Virus record (IMG/VR): IMGVR_UViG_3300010396_000022
Coordinates: 1 to 44,484 of that record
Length of the DNA stretch: 44,484 nucleotides
Reading direction: 5' to 3' (one strand)
From: a virus
Part shown: positions 13,675-21,867 of the stretch, in pieces
Layout: each line of letters opens with the position of its first letter
Numbering within the stretch: the stretch's first letter is position 1
The notes under the pieces: generated by a model
What the model saw: the letters and a program-made list of their open reading frames with translations, nothing else
Told to the model about the DNA's origin: nothing
Databases searched by the model: none
Translations under genes and position numbers: made by a program

Positions 13675-14883
13675 CTACATGTGTCCATAGAGGCTAACCA
13701 CTGAGTTGTCGGAAAAATTACCAGACGAAAGGAGAATATCGATCTGCGTAATTGCCGCAGTGTTCAGCCATTCTCCTGAGTAGAAATCCCTATTCTGAGT
13801 GGTGGCAGTCGTCCCGTCTGATCGACCGCTTTCAGATGTATAGTATTTGAAGAAATTGGTGTCGCGGTAGTTATATATTATCGCCCTGCCCCCACCCGCA
13901 TGTGTGCTGGCCGTCGGGAGGGTCGCCAGTCCGATCGTGGTCTGCGCGACTTGGCCTAGTCCCGTGAATGTCGTGTTATTTACCCGGCCAAACTCCCACT
14001 GATAGTTCGCGCCTGTATCGCTATTGAACCGCGCCAGAACGTTCACCGCAGCGCTAGCATGTCCTCTGATTACGACAATCAAATCACGATATGTCCCTGG
14101 TATCGAGGAGAAGGTGATTGTCGATTGTGAGCCTGAAGTAACCACTTCCTTAATCAGGGTTACTGCACCGCTTCCACCACTAGAAGAGATGACACCACCA
14201 GTTGCTGTAATAGTCGTTCCGTCTACCTTGACCAATCCGAACTGTGACGATGACGCTTTCTGGATCGCGGGGGCAGCATCCGACCGCATGAACGTTGTGG
14301 CCGTTCCGTTTACCGCCGTATCGGAAGCCGTTGCCGTGGGGTTGGCCGCCGACTGGTCGCCGGTATTCGTTCCTGAGAGGTTTGATCCAGTAACCGTTCC
14401 CGTCGCCGCCACACTGGACGGGGTTATTGCTCCGAGGGTGAGCGTGATCGCCGGGGTCGTGGTCGAAGTTGCGACTGTACCGCTAACACCGTTTGCCGTG
14501 ACGACACTGACGCTTGTGACTGTCCCGCTGCCACCCCCGCCAGTCCCGTTAGAAGCGGCGGTAACGTGCCCGTCCGCATCCACGGTGATGTTGGCGTTGG
14601 TGTATGATCCCGCCGTTACCCCGCTCGCCGCATGGGAAAGGGTAAGGTCCGCCGAGAGAGGTCCGCCGCCAAGGATCGGCGAGGTTGTGTGAATCTGGCG
14701 CGTGTTCGGGACGTAGGTGGTTGAGATGCTGGAGGTTGCAGCAAGCCCCATCTGCTTCAAATGGGTAAGGCTAAGAAGCTGCGCAGGCCCCTGTCCTGTG
14801 CCGGGGAGACGACCAAGCACATATCCGGCGGGAACGCCTATACCCCTGTTCAATCCTGGTATGACGACTTTGGGCGGCTTCAT
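13675..14883 (-). CDS. Tail fibre protein
   Basis: 402 residues, ATGA overlap with the large ejection protein gene. Residues 1-70 likely attach it to the tail. About 70-215 are Gly/Thr/Ser/Ala-rich repeats typical of trimeric fibres, including G-T-N-T-G-D-Q, a motif common in phage fibres. About 240-402 form a beta-rich C-terminal receptor-binding domain ending V-V-S-L-Y-G-H-M. Last gene of the leftward virion operon, as expected for the host-range protein. Receptor unknown. Confidence 0.85.
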   Translation of the reverse strand: MKPPKVVIPGLNRGIGVPAGYVLGRLPGTGQGPAQLLSLTHLKQMGLAATSSISTTYVPNTRQIHTTSPILGGGPLSADLTLSHAASGVTAGSYTNANITVDADGHVTAASNGTGGGGSGTVTSVSVVTANGVSGTVATSTTTPAITLTLGAITPSSVAATGTVTGSNLSGTNTGDQSAANPTATASDTAVNGTATTFMRSDAAPAIQKASSSQFGLVKVDGTTITATGGVISSSGGSGAVTLIKEVVTSGSQSTITFSSIPGTYRDLIVVIRGHASAAVNVLARFNSDTGANYQWEFGRVNNTTFTGLGQVAQTTIGLATLPTASTHAGGGRAIIYNYRDTNFFKYYTSESGRSDGTTATTQNRDFYSGEWLNTAAITQIDILLSSGNFSDNSVVSLYGHM

Positions 14884-17800
14884 TGCGCCACCGCCGTTGC
14901 GGTCTGGATCTGCTGGTTCTCGTCAAGCTTCTGGAACGCTTCGCTCGGCTTTTTCCCCTGTATCTGGGCGACGATCCCCGATCCCGTGACCGAGAGCTGG
15001 ATCATGCTATTCAGGATTTGATCGACCGCCTGCGACTTCTCCTCGGGCCGCATGGTGGTGTCCGTGTTGACCGCAGAGATTGCGGCCGACTGGACCTTTA
15101 GAGCAGCCGCGATCTTGCCGACAATCCGAAGACCGTAGAACGGTCCCTTCGTGGCTGTTGCGATCTCTCCTTGGTCACCGTGCTTCAAGGCCAGCGCGAA
15201 GTCGGTATGCGCCGCCTCCATCGCTTTGAGGTCGGTGTAGAAATCCTCGATCTGCTGGGCGTGCATATCGGGATTGCGGACGAAGAATGTTCCGACAATC
15301 GGGGTGTCCGCCATCTGGTGCGGCGGCTTGTAGTCCGTCATCCGCCCATTGACGGCTTTGAGGATTCCCATACCCACGGGGCCGGTCCAGCCATCCACCC
15401 AATGCTCCAGTTGAATGGGCGAGAAGTTGGCGACGTTGACACCCGGAGGTCCGAGCCATCGCGAAATGGCTTTGGCCGGTTCGGTCGTGGCGTTCGTGTA
15501 TTGCATGTAGCCGTCCGCTGCCTCGACGGACGAGGGCACAATCGGGTGGCCGGTCATGAAGTTGTAGTTGGCAATCGATTCCAGCGGCGTCTTAATCGCC
15601 GTGGGCATCATCTCCTGCGGCTTGTATTCGCCGAAGAGGCCCGACGCCCAATCGTCAAAGGCGTGAGGATCGTCCTTCTTCCAGGAGTCGAGGAAGCGGT
15701 TGACCAGTCCGCCGAAGGGCGTCCCGACAACCGGAGGGTAGGGAAACTGGATTCGCGCTCCCGCAATCGGAGGGGTGATGTAGTGCGTGTCCCTTATCCA
15801 GCGGGGAATCGCATCATACCGCTGATCTTCAGGCAGGTATTTGTCGTAATAATAGTTGGCCGCGTAGAGGAGCATGGTCGGGACGGTGACTGTGGCGACC
15901 GTGAGGCCCAGCGTCCCCTTCAGTCCGAATTTCGCAAAGCCTTTCGGATCGTTGGCGAAGGCTTCGGCGAATTGTTTTAGGCCCAGTATCTTCGGGCGGA
16001 AGAACGGAACCTTCCGAGCGATGCTGTTCACCGCCTGAAGCGAGGCTTTCTCGGCGTAATCCAGATAGGCTTCGCGTGAGAGGGTCGCGGACTTCAATGG
16101 GGACAGCCCCATGTCCAGCCCCTTCTTGTAGGCTCCAACCCTGGCCGCAGCGTCCATCCGCTCGGCAACCCACTGGTAGGCTTCCAGCGGGTGCTTCACC
16201 GTATTCCACAGGCGGTTGTAAATCCCTTCGTCCTCGAAGGTCTTTTCCATGTCGCGCTGGAACCACTTCACGTCCATGTCGGCCAAGGCCGTTCCAGCTC
16301 CTCCGTTGGCCATCCATGACTGAAACACGCCGTTCTGTGTCAGCACGTCAGATATGCCGCTCATCCATGTGAGGAACGGGGGCGGGTGAAGCGGTGAGGC
16401 AATGTAGGCGGTGATCTGGTGGCGGAGGGTGATCCGAGTAGGGAAGGAGGGATCGAGAACAACCCCGGCCCGATCCAGTGCCGCGATCTTGTCCAGAGCC
16501 CTGCCGATGATATTGGCTTCACCGGCATTGCTCGTTCTCTTCATCAATGCCGCTAGAGCGGGATCGTTGGCCTTCCACCGCTCGGGCACACCATTGCGAT
16601 AATAGATGAACTCGTTGGGCTTGAGCTTCCCGAATGCTCGCTCTGCCAGAAGAGGTTCGTAGGGTGTTTCATCGGTAATCCCGTAGGGCGCCAGAGCCTT
16701 CGACTTTGGAACGTTCGCGTCCTCAATCTTCTCCAAACCGAGGTCGGGGAGATTGCCCCTCTCCACTTGGCCGATGATCGAACCGATGGCGCGGTTCCTG
16801 TCCGCCATCGCGACAATGACTCGAAGGTTATCCAGTGTGGCACGAACCGGGTCGATGATCTGCCGATCCGACCCCTCCATCTGGCGAAGGGGGTCTCTGG
16901 TGTTGAACTTGCCCGCGCCGGTCCCGAACGCCTCATCGTCGCCGATCACCCGGCGCATGGAAATGTAGGCGGGATTGTCCCGCTTCATCGCCTCGATCTG
17001 GGCCTGGCTGAACAGGCCGCTGTCCCGGCCATATTCGAGCCCGCCGTTCATCACCCCATTGAAGGTCTGCGTGGCCTTATCGTATTTGCTTTGCTCCCCG
17101 GAATCCTCCGCGAGAACCTTGGCCGCGTCGAGGTTGAAGCCGGTCTTGATCCCCTGCTTGTCCTTGTCCACGGTTCGCTTGGACAGCATGTAGGCGACCC
17201 AGCCCCGCATATCGCCGCCGGACTTCCGAACTTCTTCCACCGCTTTCTCAATCGAGGGACTATCCTTCACCACCTCGATTGCGTTGTTCCCGATCCTGAG
17301 GACGCCGTAGCGCATGAAGGCCCCGGCGCGGGTATCGGAGGCGTAGGTCTGGCGAAACATATCGCGCTGTCCCACGTCTCTATTTCGGTCGATTGCTCCC
17401 TCTTCGACCAGGCGGCTGTCGATATTGTAGGCGGGCTGAAGCTCGCTCACATATTGCTGGAGTATCTTCTGCGGATTGAGGAGGCTCGGGGGTTTCTGAG
17501 GTTCCCCGATGTTCGTCATGATCTCATCGGTTGCTTGTTCTGGCGTGTATTTCGGTCCTTCTTCCGGTCCTTCGAGGCTAGGGGGTTCGTCGCCGGGAGG
17601 CTCGTTTCCGCCTCCTCCGCCTTCTCCGCCACCACCCTCTCCGCCGCCGCCCATTTCCGCATGGTTCTCTTCGGACGGGAAGACGCGAAAAACGGGAAGG
17701 TTGTTGCCTCCTTCACCACCACCGGCCATCTCCGTAGCTTGTGAAGCCCCACCAGACCGTCTCCGTCCGTTGGCGAGATACTTCTGGGTCTCCATCGGGA

Positions 17801-19451
17801 GCCAGCTTTCATCACGCGCAGACGGAACGCTCTCGTAGCGGATTCCACCACGCGCCGTTTTATCCGGGATGGCCTCAAGCATCGTCCCCGGACCCTTGGT
17901 GAGATACTCTCCCGCTCGTCCCGGCCCGGCGTTATAGGCGATTAGCATGGCGTTCATGTCGCCGTGGAACCTCGCGTGGAGGTCGGCGGCGATCTTGTGG
18001 AACACCATCGCGTTGTTGTTCGGATCGTGAAGCCACTGTGCCAGCTCAGCCTGGCTCATACCCTCCCCGAACCCATATTGGCGGGCCGTGCCCACCATGA
18101 TTTGATGCTTGCCGATAGCCCCCTTGGGGGACACGCTGTCATCGCGGGATCCCTCAAGCGCGGTGGACAAATCCTCAAATGATGTGACCTTGGGAGAATG
18201 GCCCGGAGTCACGTTCTTCATCCCCGGTCTGGACTCTTCCTCACCTCCTATCTTGATTGGGGGAGGTTCAGGAGGAGCGACGGCGTGCGTCCTTGGGGCA
18301 ACGCTGTTGCCGTTCACGTCCTGCTGCAGAATCTCCTGCCTTAGTCCAGCGTCCTCTCTGGCTTTATTGACCGCATCCCATGGAGCCGTTCCGTTGCGCC
18401 GGTAAATTTCCTCGAGATTGTTTGCAGCGTGGAGAACCTCAGGCGATGGACGGAAGACACCGTGAACGACCACACCGGCCTTCCAGACGCCGTGAGCGAT
18501 CAGCATGGTAGCCGCCGCAGTCACGAAGTCCTGCGCGTCAGGCATACGCTGATTGATCGCAGCGCCCGTTCCTACACCCGCAACCGTAGCGCCGCCGATC
18601 CCCCCGACCGTGGCCGCGACGGGCTTTGCCCCGATCTCAGCCAGCTTCCCGGCAATCGGACCAGCCAATCCGAACGGCGCGTTCTCAGCCCCCGATTTTA
18701 GCGTGCGGATCGTGCTGGCGCCGACAACATGAAGGAAGTCGCTGACGTTGTGGATTTGCCCGCGATTGTAGGCGTCGAGAAGGACCTCCCTTGTCCCCTG
18801 TGATGCGATCCCCATGCCCGCCGCACCAGCAACCGCCCCTACAACCTCAGAGGCTCCAGTCTCGCCAACACCCGGAACAGCAGCGCCCGCCGCCGCTCCA
18901 CCGAAGAAACCCAATACGTCAGTTCCGATGTCTCCTGCGGTCTGTCCCGCAGCCATTGCGAGATTGTTGAGCAGTCCGTGACCGGGCTGAACCTGGAACG
19001 CCTTGTTTGGATCTTCACCCATCACCATGTGGGTCGCGATACCGGCGACCGACGTTCCCCATCCTGCCTCGAACGCGGCCAGCGGGCCGTGGGCTTCCGT
19101 AACTCCGGACTGGCGGACATTGTTGGCGACGTAGTTGGAGACTTCCGGGGAATGCGGGTCAGTTGCCCCCCAATGCGCCTCAACGTCCTGAACCGAGAAG
19201 CCCGCATCCAGAAGCTTCTGGGTTGTTCGTCTCTGGTAGTCGGCGACCTCCTGATCGGAAAAACCCGCTGCATGTAATTTTGCTATGTCGGCAGCGCCGG
19301 GGGCAATCGGCTGAGTCTTGGCCTGCCCCAGCGCCCTGTCATCGTGGAGGTGACCGGTGAACGTATCGACGAGGTAATCCGCGACCCCTGCGGCGGGGTT
19401 AAGCGTGTTCAGCAGCCCCTTGACTGCGTTTGCGACTGGTGCGTCGGGCAT
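14880..19451 (-). CDS. Large ejection (internal virion) protein with lytic transglycosylase domain
   Basis: 1523 residues, like T7 gp16-type ejection proteins. Residues about 160-300 are Gly/Ala-rich and hydrophobic and could insert into membrane. About 423-560 form an SLT lytic transglycosylase-like domain: candidate catalytic Glu433 (A-L-E-G-S), S-P-K-G-A-I-G-K-H-Q-I-M (441-452) and Y-N-A-G-P (506-510). A Gly/Glu-rich linker (about 585-620) precedes a long helical C-terminal half. During infection it should be expelled, cut peptidoglycan locally and help form the DNA channel. Joined by TAATG to the upstream ejection protein. Confidence 0.88.
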   Translation of the reverse strand: MPDAPVANAVKGLLNTLNPAAGVADYLVDTFTGHLHDDRALGQAKTQPIAPGAADIAKLHAAGFSDQEVADYQRRTTQKLLDAGFSVQDVEAHWGATDPHSPEVSNYVANNVRQSGVTEAHGPLAAFEAGWGTSVAGIATHMVMGEDPNKAFQVQPGHGLLNNLAMAAGQTAGDIGTDVLGFFGGAAAGAAVPGVGETGASEVVGAVAGAAGMGIASQGTREVLLDAYNRGQIHNVSDFLHVVGASTIRTLKSGAENAPFGLAGPIAGKLAEIGAKPVAATVGGIGGATVAGVGTGAAINQRMPDAQDFVTAAATMLIAHGVWKAGVVVHGVFRPSPEVLHAANNLEEIYRRNGTAPWDAVNKAREDAGLRQEILQQDVNGNSVAPRTHAVAPPEPPPIKIGGEEESRPGMKNVTPGHSPKVTSFEDLSTALEGSRDDSVSPKGAIGKHQIMVGTARQYGFGEGMSQAELAQWLHDPNNNAMVFHKIAADLHARFHGDMNAMLIAYNAGPGRAGEYLTKGPGTMLEAIPDKTARGGIRYESVPSARDESWLPMETQKYLANGRRRSGGASQATEMAGGGEGGNNLPVFRVFPSEENHAEMGGGGEGGGGEGGGGGNEPPGDEPPSLEGPEEGPKYTPEQATDEIMTNIGEPQKPPSLLNPQKILQQYVSELQPAYNIDSRLVEEGAIDRNRDVGQRDMFRQTYASDTRAGAFMRYGVLRIGNNAIEVVKDSPSIEKAVEEVRKSGGDMRGWVAYMLSKRTVDKDKQGIKTGFNLDAAKVLAEDSGEQSKYDKATQTFNGVMNGGLEYGRDSGLFSQAQIEAMKRDNPAYISMRRVIGDDEAFGTGAGKFNTRDPLRQMEGSDRQIIDPVRATLDNLRVIVAMADRNRAIGSIIGQVERGNLPDLGLEKIEDANVPKSKALAPYGITDETPYEPLLAERAFGKLKPNEFIYYRNGVPERWKANDPALAALMKRTSNAGEANIIGRALDKIAALDRAGVVLDPSFPTRITLRHQITAYIASPLHPPPFLTWMSGISDVLTQNGVFQSWMANGGAGTALADMDVKWFQRDMEKTFEDEGIYNRLWNTVKHPLEAYQWVAERMDAAARVGAYKKGLDMGLSPLKSATLSREAYLDYAEKASLQAVNSIARKVPFFRPKILGLKQFAEAFANDPKGFAKFGLKGTLGLTVATVTVPTMLLYAANYYYDKYLPEDQRYDAIPRWIRDTHYITPPIAGARIQFPYPPVVGTPFGGLVNRFLDSWKKDDPHAFDDWASGLFGEYKPQEMMPTAIKTPLESIANYNFMTGHPIVPSSVEAADGYMQYTNATTEPAKAISRWLGPPGVNVANFSPIQLEHWVDGWTGPVGMGILKAVNGRMTDYKPPHQMADTPIVGTFFVRNPDMHAQQIEDFYTDLKAMEAAHTDFALALKHGDQGEIATATKGPFYGLRIVGKIAAALKVQSAAISAVNTDTTMRPEEKSQAVDQILNSMIQLSVTGSGIVAQIQGKKPSEAFQKLDENQQIQTATAVAQ

Positions 19452-21100
19452 TAGCCGCCCGTTCGCTTGAGATAGGCGTCAGTGGATTCGTTTGCTCCCC
19501 TTGGAGGGGCCTGTCTCACACCTCCCGGCGGGGCGACAATCGGCTGCGGCTTGCCAGAGGAAATCGACTGGATAACCGATTTCAGTCCGGCCTTGCCGTC
19601 ATGCACCTGATATTGCGGGATGAAGTGATATAGCCCCCTTGGATTGCGGGGGTCAGTCATCATCGTGAGGGCGTGTTCCGGATCATACCCGGCAGCGATC
19701 ATCTGCTTAAGCTTCTGGGTCGCGTCCCACGAGAAATAGGAGAAGTTCTGAACGCCCGTCTGGTCCAAGTTCCCGAGCAAGGGATTGGACTTGTCGATCA
19801 TCGGCTTGATTCTAGTCAGCCACTGATTGAGTTCGGTGAAGGCATGGACCGCCTTTGGAGCGGACTGCTTGCTGTCCACCGCCGAGGTTCTGAGGAAATA
19901 ATAATCCTTTTCCTCCAGCTTGCCTTGGGCGTAGGCTTTATCGACTTCGGTTGTGGTGAGGGGGTTTGCGCTGGACCCGATCTCCGAGGAAAGCTGAACG
20001 AACGTCGAGTGATCGGTGACGGTCTCCTTGCCCGCAAGCTTGTCCTGAGTTGCGGTGTGCATTGCATTCAGGAGCGCTTCGATCTTCTCCGGGTGCTGTT
20101 TTGCTCCGGGCATCTGTGCTGCCCTTTGAACAGCCTCAAGCGCCTGCGGGGTGACAGCCATCGTAACCCCACCCGCTCCGTTGTCCTGAAACAGCGACGT
20201 CTCAATGGGGAGAATCGCTGCGTCGAAGTCGTCGGAATCCTTCTTCCTTTGTGCGGCGTCTGCGGTGTTGAACAGTTCCTTGCCCTGCCGAACGGCTTCA
20301 TCACGCAGCTCGAGAACAGCGGTCTGCTGTGTCGGCGACAGATTGTCGAACCCCTCCTTCTTGGTGGTGGCGTCGTCGAATGCCGCAAGCGCCTTAGACT
20401 GCGTTTCGTCTCCCATCTCGCCAATCTGATTTTTGGCAGCCAGGGCCATTCCGCGATACCGGGCTATGGTAAGCTCGGGTAGAAAGTCCTTGATGCGTTG
20501 GGTGTACGCACTCTCCCGAATTTCAACGTCAGAGATATGGGACACGCCCTCTCTGGCCAGTCCCTCCACGGTCCCAACCACCTGTTCGTAGTTGGACTCA
20601 GAGGGGTCATCGATCAGCGAAGCCGACAGATGGTTGATCGTTTGAAGGTCATTGGTTTGAAAATGTGAGAGGTCCATGGCGGCCTGACCGGCAGCGGCCC
20701 GGCGAAACACATTAGTGCGGATTTGAGCGCCCATCTCGGCTGCAATTTGCTTGCCCCGGTCGGTTGATGCGCCTGACGCCCATTTATCGATAACAGGGCC
20801 GACATTGGCCATGAAGCGATCAGCGAAATGGGGATCGTAGCCCCCGGTCTTTTCAGATTCCGCGCTCTGCTGCGCAAATTGCTGGTTTAGGTTGAACTCC
20901 AATTCAGTCCCGGTCTTATACAGCTCTGACGTTTCCATGACGCCCATGTGCTGCTCAACAGCATCCCCGACGCCTTTCACATCGTCTGCTAACTGGTGGT
21001 AGAATAGGCCGATCCTGCGCCCCGCGACCTCGGCGGCCTGTATCCCACGGTCGGTAGGTTCTAGGTTCGACTGAGCATTATATTCGACGATATTTGGCAC
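19451..21100 (-). CDS. Internal virion / ejection protein, 549 aa
   Basis: A soluble, highly alpha-helical protein (long Ala/Glu/Gln/Lys stretches across residues 20-420) with a proline-rich C-terminal tail. It lies between the small gp14-like protein and the large transglycosylase, the slot of T7 gp15-like core protein. No enzymatic motif. Role as ejection protein rests on position, size and composition. Confidence 0.75.
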   Translation of the reverse strand: MPNIVEYNAQSNLEPTDRGIQAAEVAGRRIGLFYHQLADDVKGVGDAVEQHMGVMETSELYKTGTELEFNLNQQFAQQSAESEKTGGYDPHFADRFMANVGPVIDKWASGASTDRGKQIAAEMGAQIRTNVFRRAAAGQAAMDLSHFQTNDLQTINHLSASLIDDPSESNYEQVVGTVEGLAREGVSHISDVEIRESAYTQRIKDFLPELTIARYRGMALAAKNQIGEMGDETQSKALAAFDDATTKKEGFDNLSPTQQTAVLELRDEAVRQGKELFNTADAAQRKKDSDDFDAAILPIETSLFQDNGAGGVTMAVTPQALEAVQRAAQMPGAKQHPEKIEALLNAMHTATQDKLAGKETVTDHSTFVQLSSEIGSSANPLTTTEVDKAYAQGKLEEKDYYFLRTSAVDSKQSAPKAVHAFTELNQWLTRIKPMIDKSNPLLGNLDQTGVQNFSYFSWDATQKLKQMIAAGYDPEHALTMMTDPRNPRGLYHFIPQYQVHDGKAGLKSVIQSISSGKPQPIVAPPGGVRQAPPRGANESTDAYLKRTGG

Positions 21101-21103
21101 GGC

Positions 21104-21409
21104 CTACACCTTCCCTTCGACAAGGGTTTTCAGTTCGGCGTGCATCTCCTTGATCTCCGCGAACTCGCCCATGATCATCTCATGGTCCTGCTCGGCTCTG
21201 GCTTCCGACTTGGCCCCCAGAAGGTTCTGCCCGACCATGATTATCGGAAGGAGGACCAACTGGAAGCAGTTGGAGACGTAGAGAATATCCCCCTGATAAG
21301 CCGGGAACATCAGCGGCAGGAGACAGAGGACGAAGAAGGTGTAGAAGCACCACACCGTCCCCGCCGCCAAGGTCATGTGCAGCGCCAGCCAGTTGTTTAC
21401 CCTTGTCAT
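21104..21409 (-). CDS. DUF1003-like small membrane protein
   Basis: 101 residues with two membrane segments (about 8-33 and 45-62), then a charged helix. The second segment and what follows (L-L-P-I-I-M-V-G-Q-N ... A-R-A-E-Q-D-H-E) mirrors the DUF1003 layout (P-x-x-M-x-x-Q-N ... A-E-x-D-x). It overlaps the neighbouring ejection gene by an ATGA, so it is made with virion proteins; it may be a virion membrane-channel part or a superinfection factor. Inference. Confidence 0.75.
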   Translation of the reverse strand: MTRVNNWLALHMTLAAGTVWCFYTFFVLCLLPLMFPAYQGDILYVSNCFQLVLLPIIMVGQNLLGAKSEARAEQDHEMIMGEFAEIKEMHAELKTLVEGKV

Positions 21410-21867
21410 ATGAACGGGAGGACCGCTGCGGCGGCCTTGAAGATTCCGCCTATGATATCGCCGGTTCCCGCTTCTTTGGCAGCGGTCGCCATGCCTTTGA
21501 ATTGCGCCGCCTGCTCCTCATAGCCGGTGACGTTGATCTGGGTCTGCTCGTTGACAATCGCCTTTTCCAGCGATCCCTGAGAAATGCTTGAGCGAAGAAC
21601 GTCCTGCGCGCTCCCGCTCTCCGCTAGTCCGGCTCCGGCGTATTGCGCTTTCTGCGCACCAAGGGTCCTATAGATCGCGCGCTCGGTCTGGAACGACTTG
21701 ATCTGCCCCGCCTCTTCAGAAACGACGGCGTTCTGCTTAGCATATTTCGCAGCCTGGCTATAAGCCTTCCCTTCAGCGTAATCGCCAAGTCCAGCGAAGA
21801 TGCCTGAGAATAAATCTCCGACACCGCCAGCGATTTGTCCTGCCCCTCCCGCGCTGATCCCACCCAT
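21406..21867 (-). CDS. Small internal virion protein (gp14-like position)
   Basis: 153 residues. The N-terminus is Gly/Ala-rich (G-G-I-S-A-G-G-A-G-Q-I-A-G-G-V-G), then a long helical region with Gln/Ala repeats (about 35-130), and a hydrophobic C-terminus (G-G-I-F-K-A-A-A-A-V-L-P-F-I). This pattern, with hydrophobic ends around a coiled middle, matches podoviral gp14-like ejection proteins that form the outer-membrane pore. Joined by overlaps to both neighbours. Confidence 0.75.
   Translation of the reverse strand: MGGISAGGAGQIAGGVGDLFSGIFAGLGDYAEGKAYSQAAKYAKQNAVVSEEAGQIKSFQTERAIYRTLGAQKAQYAGAGLAESGSAQDVLRSSISQGSLEKAIVNEQTQINVTGYEEQAAQFKGMATAAKEAGTGDIIGGIFKAAAAVLPFI

Noticed and set aside
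13675-14883. A diversity-generating retroelement acting on the tail fibre, as in Bordetella phage BPP-1
   Set aside because: No reverse transcriptase frame was found anywhere in the window and no template/variable repeat pair was noticed near the fibre gene.
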